Source: Spirochaetia bacterium (lineage in GTDB: Bacteria > Spirochaetota > Spirochaetia > DTKZ01). From it: 7,949 nt of DNA. A program made the translations under genes and the position numbers. The notes beneath the pieces were generated by a model, which saw nothing but the letters and a program-made list of their open reading frames with translations, was not told where the DNA came from and searched no databases. The stretch is taken from positions 1 to 7,949 of the forward strand of contig JAISXE010000022.1 of the NCBI GenBank assembly GCA_031270615.1. The letters run 5' to 3'. Positions 5,227 through 7,949 of the stretch are shown here, piece after piece (position 1 is the stretch's first letter; each line of letters opens with the position of its first letter).

Positions 5227-6312
5227 ATGAAAAAAGCGCTGATAACGGGAATTACCGGGCAGGACGGGGCGTACCTCGCGGAGCTGCTTCTTTCCAAGGG
5301 CTATGAGGTTCACGGCGTAAAGAGGCGCAGCTCTCTTTTTAATACCCACAGGATAGACCATCTTTATCAGGACCAGCACGAGGCGGATGTGAGGTTTGTT
5401 CTGCACTACGGGGACATGACCGATTCCACGAATCTGATCAGGATTGTCCAGGATGTCCAGCCCGATGAGGTTTACAACCTTGCGGCGCAGTCGCATGTAA
5501 AAGTTTCGTTTGACACGCCGGAGTACACCGCCAACGCCGACGGCCTGGGCGCGCTGCGCCTTCTGGAAGCGGTCCGCATTCTGGGCCTTGAAAAAAAGAC
5601 GAGGTTTTACCAGGCCTCCACATCCGAATTGTACGGCCTTGTGCGGGAGAGCCCGCAGAAAGAAACGACGCCCTTTTACCCCCGCAGCCCCTATGCCGCG
5701 GCCAAGCTGTACGCCTACTGGATAACGGTGAATTACCGCGAAGCCTACGGCCTTTTTGCCTGCAACGGGATTTTGTTTAACCACGAAAGCCCCATCCGGG
5801 GAGAAACCTTTGTAACGCGCAAAATCACCCGCGCCGCCGCGCGCATCTGCTTGGGCCTGCAAAAAAAGCTGTACCTGGGGAACCTTGATTCAAAACGCGA
5901 CTGGGGCCACGCGAAGGATTATGTGGCGGGTATGTGGCTCATCCTGCAGCAGGAAAAGCCCGATGACTTTGTCCTTGCCACTGGCCAGGCGCACACGGTG
6001 CGGGAGTTTACGGAGCTTGCCTTCCGGGAAGCTGGCATCCAAATCGCGTGGGAGGGAAGCGGCGCCGCCGAAAAAGGCGTGAACGCGCATACCGGCGAAA
6101 CCGTTGTGGAAGTGGACAAATGCTACTTCCGCCCCACGGAGGTAGACATTCTTTTGGGCGACGCCGCAAAAGCCCGCGCGAAACTTGGGTGGAAACCCGA
6201 ACACGGCTTTGCCGATCTTGTGGGCGACATGGTGAAGAGCGACATCCAGGAAGCGAAGCGGGATTCCGTGCTAAAGCAGGAAGGCTTTACGGCTTTTAAC
6301 TTTCATGAATAG
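5227..6312 (+). CDS. gmd: GDP-mannose 4,6-dehydratase
   Basis: A 361-residue cytoplasmic enzyme of the extended short-chain dehydrogenase family. It turns GDP-D-mannose into GDP-4-keto-6-deoxy-D-mannose, the first step towards GDP-L-fucose, GDP-rhamnose or related sugars. The nucleotide-binding motif GITGQDG is at 8-14. VKRRSSLFNTHRIDHLY (31-47) and the DMTDSTNL stretch are typical of Gmd. The catalytic set is Thr132 and Glu134 in ASTSELYG, with Tyr156 and Lys160 in SPYAAAK, matching E. coli numbering. RGETFVTRKITRA and NLDSKRDWGHAKDYV are also present. The usual SPRRGE is SPIRGE here (Ile190), a small deviation. Length is normal. A weak TTGGA precedes the ATG by 9 bases. It is normally coupled directly to fcl, but here a repeat element separates the two. 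Confidence 0.96.
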   Translation: MKKALITGITGQDGAYLAELLLSKGYEVHGVKRRSSLFNTHRIDHLYQDQHEADVRFVLHYGDMTDSTNLIRIVQDVQPDEVYNLAAQSHVKVSFDTPEYTANADGLGALRLLEAVRILGLEKKTRFYQASTSELYGLVRESPQKETTPFYPRSPYAAAKLYAYWITVNYREAYGLFACNGILFNHESPIRGETFVTRKITRAAARICLGLQKKLYLGNLDSKRDWGHAKDYVAGMWLILQQEKPDDFVLATGQAHTVREFTELAFREAGIQIAWEGSGAAEKGVNAHTGETVVEVDKCYFRPTEVDILLGDAAKARAKLGWKPEHGFADLVGDMVKSDIQEAKRDSVLKQEGFTAFNFHE

Positions 6313-6334
6313 GAATTCCTAAAGACCGGGCGCA

Positions 6335-6420
6335 TTTTTTGCCCAGGCGGTTGCTTATCGCACGCGATGCCCCGCATCGCTTCGGCGCCACAGCGCCTCA
6401 TCAACCGCCAGGGCAAAAAA
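6335..6420. other. Three-way-junction-like fold in repeat copy 2
   Basis: Positions 6335-6353 and 6402-6420 pair at 18 of 19 positions. The enclosed 48 nt hold two more hairpins: gcgatgc/gcatcgc (6364-6370, 6374-6380) and ggcgc/gcgcc (6384-6388, 6393-6397). One outer stem with two inner stems would give a compact junction in RNA or single-stranded DNA. No function is known to me. Confidence 0.5.
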
Positions 6421-6483
6421 CCGGGCTTTCCGGGGGTTCCGTCCGCGCTTCGCGCGGACCGCTTCGCGCCCCTCCAATCCCTT

Positions 6484-6515
6484 GCGCGCCCACGGGCCGC
6501 GCGCGTGTTTTTTTT
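6484..6515 (+). terminator. Terminator-like hairpin with T8 downstream of gmd
   Basis: gcgcgcc (6484-6490) pairs with the downstream ggc-c-gcgc stretch (6495-6502) with one bulged C around the loop cacg. Eight T follow at 6508-6515 after a 5-nt gap. It could end gmd transcripts inside the repeat copy, before the fcl promoter. Confidence 0.4.
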
Positions 6516-6536
6516 GCTTTCCATCAGCTTAACTCG

Positions 6537-6565
6537 TTGACAGGGGAGAGTTCCCTCGGAATACT
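6537..6565 (+). promoter_or_regulatory. Candidate promoter for fcl, -35 supplied by the repeat end
   Basis: A perfect ttgaca (6537-6542) is followed after exactly 17 bp by aatact (6560-6565), a 4-of-6 match to the -10 consensus. The -35 box is the last part of the repeat's terminal sequence. The expected start of transcription falls at or next to the ATG at 6572, which would make the mRNA leaderless; this agrees with the lack of a well-placed ribosome site. Confidence 0.5.
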
Positions 6566-6571
6566 ACAGCT

Positions 6572-7626
6572 ATGAACAGGAACAGCAAAATTTACCTTGC
6601 CGGACACCGGGGCCTCGTAGGTTCCGCCCTCCTGCGGCGTCTTCAGGCCGGCGGCTACGGCAGCGTCATTACACGCAGCCACCGGGAGCTTGACCTTGCC
6701 CGGCAGGAACAGGTAGAGGCTTTTTTTGAAAAGGAAAGGCCCGATGTGGTTTTTCTTGCCGCCGCGAAGGTAGGCGGCATCTACGCCAACAGTACCTATA
6801 AGGCCGAGTTCATTTACCAGAACATGATGATAGCGGCTAATGTAATTCACGCATCCTACAGGTACGGCGTAAAAAAGCTGCTGAATCTGGGGTCTTCCTG
6901 CATCTATCCTAGGGACGCGGCGCAGCCTTTGAAAGAGGAATACCTTTTGACCGGCCCGCTGGAAAGCACGAACGACGCCTACGCCCTCGCGAAGATCGCG
7001 GCCATAAAATTGTGCCGGTTTTACAACGAACAGTACGGAACGGATTTTTTGTCCGTCATGCCCACGAATATGTACGGGCCGGATGACAATTTTGATTTTG
7101 AAAGTTCCCATGTCCTGCCCGCGCTGATACGGCGCATATATCTGGGCAAGCTGCTGATGGACGGCAGGTTTGACGCGCTGCGCGGGAATCTTGATTTTTA
7201 CGGGAAAAGCGGAAAATTCGCGGCCGCCGGAGAGGCCGAAGTGCGGGCGGAGCTGGAAAGGCACGGAATATATACAGACCGTGTCGTTGTGTGGGGGACG
7301 GGAAATCCGTATCGGGAATTTTTATATTCCGACGACCTCGCGGACGCCTGCGTGTTCCTTATGGAAAAATATGAGGCAAAAGACATTGGCGAGATAATCA
7401 ACATAGGAACGGGAAAGGACCTTGCCGTAAAAGAACTTGCGCGGCTTATACCGCGGATTGCGGGGTATAAAGGCGGGCGGAGTTTGACCCCACGAAACCT
7501 GACGGCACGCCGCGGAAGCTGCTGGATGTTTTGCGCTTGCGCGCTTTGGGCTGGAAAGAAAAAGTGGGGCTGGAAGAGGGGATAGGCCGGGTGATGGGAA
7601 GCATGGTTTATCAATACGATACTTAG
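6572..7626 (+). pseudogene. fcl: GDP-L-fucose synthase, frameshifted near the 3' end
   Basis: The family enzyme epimerises and reduces GDP-4-keto-6-deoxymannose to GDP-L-fucose with NADPH, acting after Gmd. Visible are GHRGLVG (11-17), AAAKVGGIYAN (63-73), Ser108 and Cys110 in GSSCIYP, Tyr137 and Lys141 in AYALAK, TNMYGPDDNFD (165-175) and His180, so all catalytic residues are intact. After GYKGG (residue 302, near 7475) the frame shifts: the original frame ends at 7585 in unrelated sequence. The frame one base earlier, from 7480, gives EFDPTKPDGTPRKLLDV, then RALGWKEKVGLEEGI and so on to a stop at 7624-7626. That is the normal C-terminus, and one missing base in the G-rich run near 7475-7480 explains it. 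Corrected length is about 351 residues. It may be a true mutation or a sequencing error; the catalytic domain would still be made. Confidence 0.9.
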
Positions 7627-7650
7627 AATTTGCGATGGAGAAATTATTCT

Positions 7651-7856
7651 GTGAATATGCCAAGCGAAGCTGAAAAATGGACAATCATAAAACCCTGTTG
7701 TGCCGGCCATCGAGCTTTTCAAAAAAGCCTACCTTGGCGCGGGAACAATTAACCTCTCCTATTAGGAGATTAAGCGTTCTTATTACGCTGCTCGTCGTGG
7801 TCAGCGGGATAATAATTTTTAACAAGACAGAAAAGACTTTTATGGATACGGTGTAA
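7651..7856 (+). pseudogene. Remnant of an O-antigen/polysaccharide ABC-transporter permease (wzm-like)
   Basis: Pieces of both ends of a Wzm-type ABC-2 permease survive. A GTG at 7651 behind ggag (7637-7640) starts VNMPSEAEKWTIIKP, the usual opening of these permeases, up to about 7695. Directly after, in another frame from 7691, comes NPVVPAIELFKKAYLGAG followed by TINLSY and a stop at 7763; in the family this is the stretch just before the last membrane helix. In a third frame the last helix and tail follow: LSVLITLLVVVSGIIIF and NKTEKTFMDTV, stop at 7854-7856, the characteristic C-terminus. So most of the gene, on the order of 200 codons, is deleted, and a second frameshift lies near 7755-7765. 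No functional transporter can be made. The place after gmd and fcl fits an export gene of a glycan locus. Confidence 0.8.
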
Positions 7857-7862
7857 AGCATA

Positions 7863-7949
7863 GTGGCAAATTCATTTAGCCAGCCGCAAAAACGTGCCGT
7901 GCGGTTTTTTAACACCACCGGCCCCTGCAACCCCTGGGATCACTACATG
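7863..7949 (+). CDS. Start of an AAA-type ATPase-like protein (runs off the window)
   Basis: The last 29 codons in frame read VANSFSQPQKRAVRFFNTT, then GPCNPWDHYM, open at the window end. The RFFNTTGPCNPxDHYM opening is typical of a family of bacterial AAA-type ATP-binding proteins, common in spirochaetes and gut anaerobes, in which a Walker A motif follows some tens of residues later; that part is outside the window. The start is uncertain: the GTG at 7863 is the first possible one after the stop at 7854, and a GTG at 7899 would also give a family-like start. No good ribosome site precedes either. It follows directly on the wzm remnant and is probably not a glycan gene. Confidence 0.55.
   Translation, partial: MANSFSQPQKRAVRFFNTTGPCNPWDHYM

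Larger units (their letters stand above)
6335..6543. repeat. Hairpin-rich intergenic repeat element, copy 2, between gmd and fcl
   Basis: It shares the layout of the 1-221 element: a T-run/A-run hairpin, caaaaaaccggg (6414-6425), ggctttccg (6424-6432), a GC-rich hairpin (gtccgcgc at 6441-6448 with gcgcggac at 6452-6459), a caatcc...gcgcc...cacgggc block (6475-6497) and the end cttaactcgttgacag (6528-6543). That end matches the outer ends of copy 1 with one or two differences. The far-left inverted end seen in copy 1 is absent, so this copy is shorter or has decayed on that side. It fills nearly all of the 259-bp gmd-fcl gap. Confidence 0.6.

Noticed and set aside
7677..7856. A 59-residue frame with one membrane helix that looks like an intact small membrane protein.
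   Set aside because: Its helix and FMDTV ending are the C-terminus of a Wzm-type permease, its first residues are an out-of-frame reading of the same remnant, and it has no ribosome site.

Overview
The window looks like a piece of a host-associated spirochaete chromosome. A termite-gut type Treponema is my best guess, an inference from gene content, the opening of the last gene and the dispersed hairpin-rich intergenic repeats. I could not test it against a database. No rRNA, tRNA, CRISPR array or intact transposase is visible.

Layout. Positions 1-541 are non-coding: a hairpin-rich repeat element bounded by 16-bp inverted ends (1-221), a second inverted repeat (271-332), a terminator-like run, and a candidate promoter/operator and leader for the first gene. 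From 542 to 3831, on the plus strand, lie a winged-helix regulator, S-adenosylhomocysteine hydrolase (ahcY) and S-adenosylmethionine synthetase (metK): a compact SAM-cycle block in which the regulator and ahcY overlap at the translation signals. From 4874 down to 3877, on the minus strand, is an operon of three tandem XRE-family regulators that align to one another without gaps and clearly arose by duplication. From 4990 onward, on the plus strand, comes a surface-polysaccharide block: a small broken reading frame in the leader, gmd, a second copy of the repeat element, fcl, the remnant of an O-antigen ABC-transporter permease, and the first codons of an AAA-type ATPase.

How it fits together. 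MetK makes SAM; AhcY removes the SAH product of methyltransferases. Gmd and Fcl together would turn GDP-mannose into GDP-L-fucose for surface glycan, and a Wzm-type permease would export such a glycan. The export permease is clearly destroyed (internal deletion plus frameshift), fcl carries a frameshift near its 3' end, and a small frame before gmd is also broken at a run of seven A. The polysaccharide branch therefore appears to be decaying, or in part carries sequencing errors, while the SAM block is intact.

The most interesting points are the repeat element and its consequences (it separates gmd from fcl, brings a terminator-like hairpin, and supplies a TTGACA box 17 bp from an AATACT box directly before the fcl start), the triplicated XRE genes, and the wzm remnant whose deletion junction can be read in the sequence.
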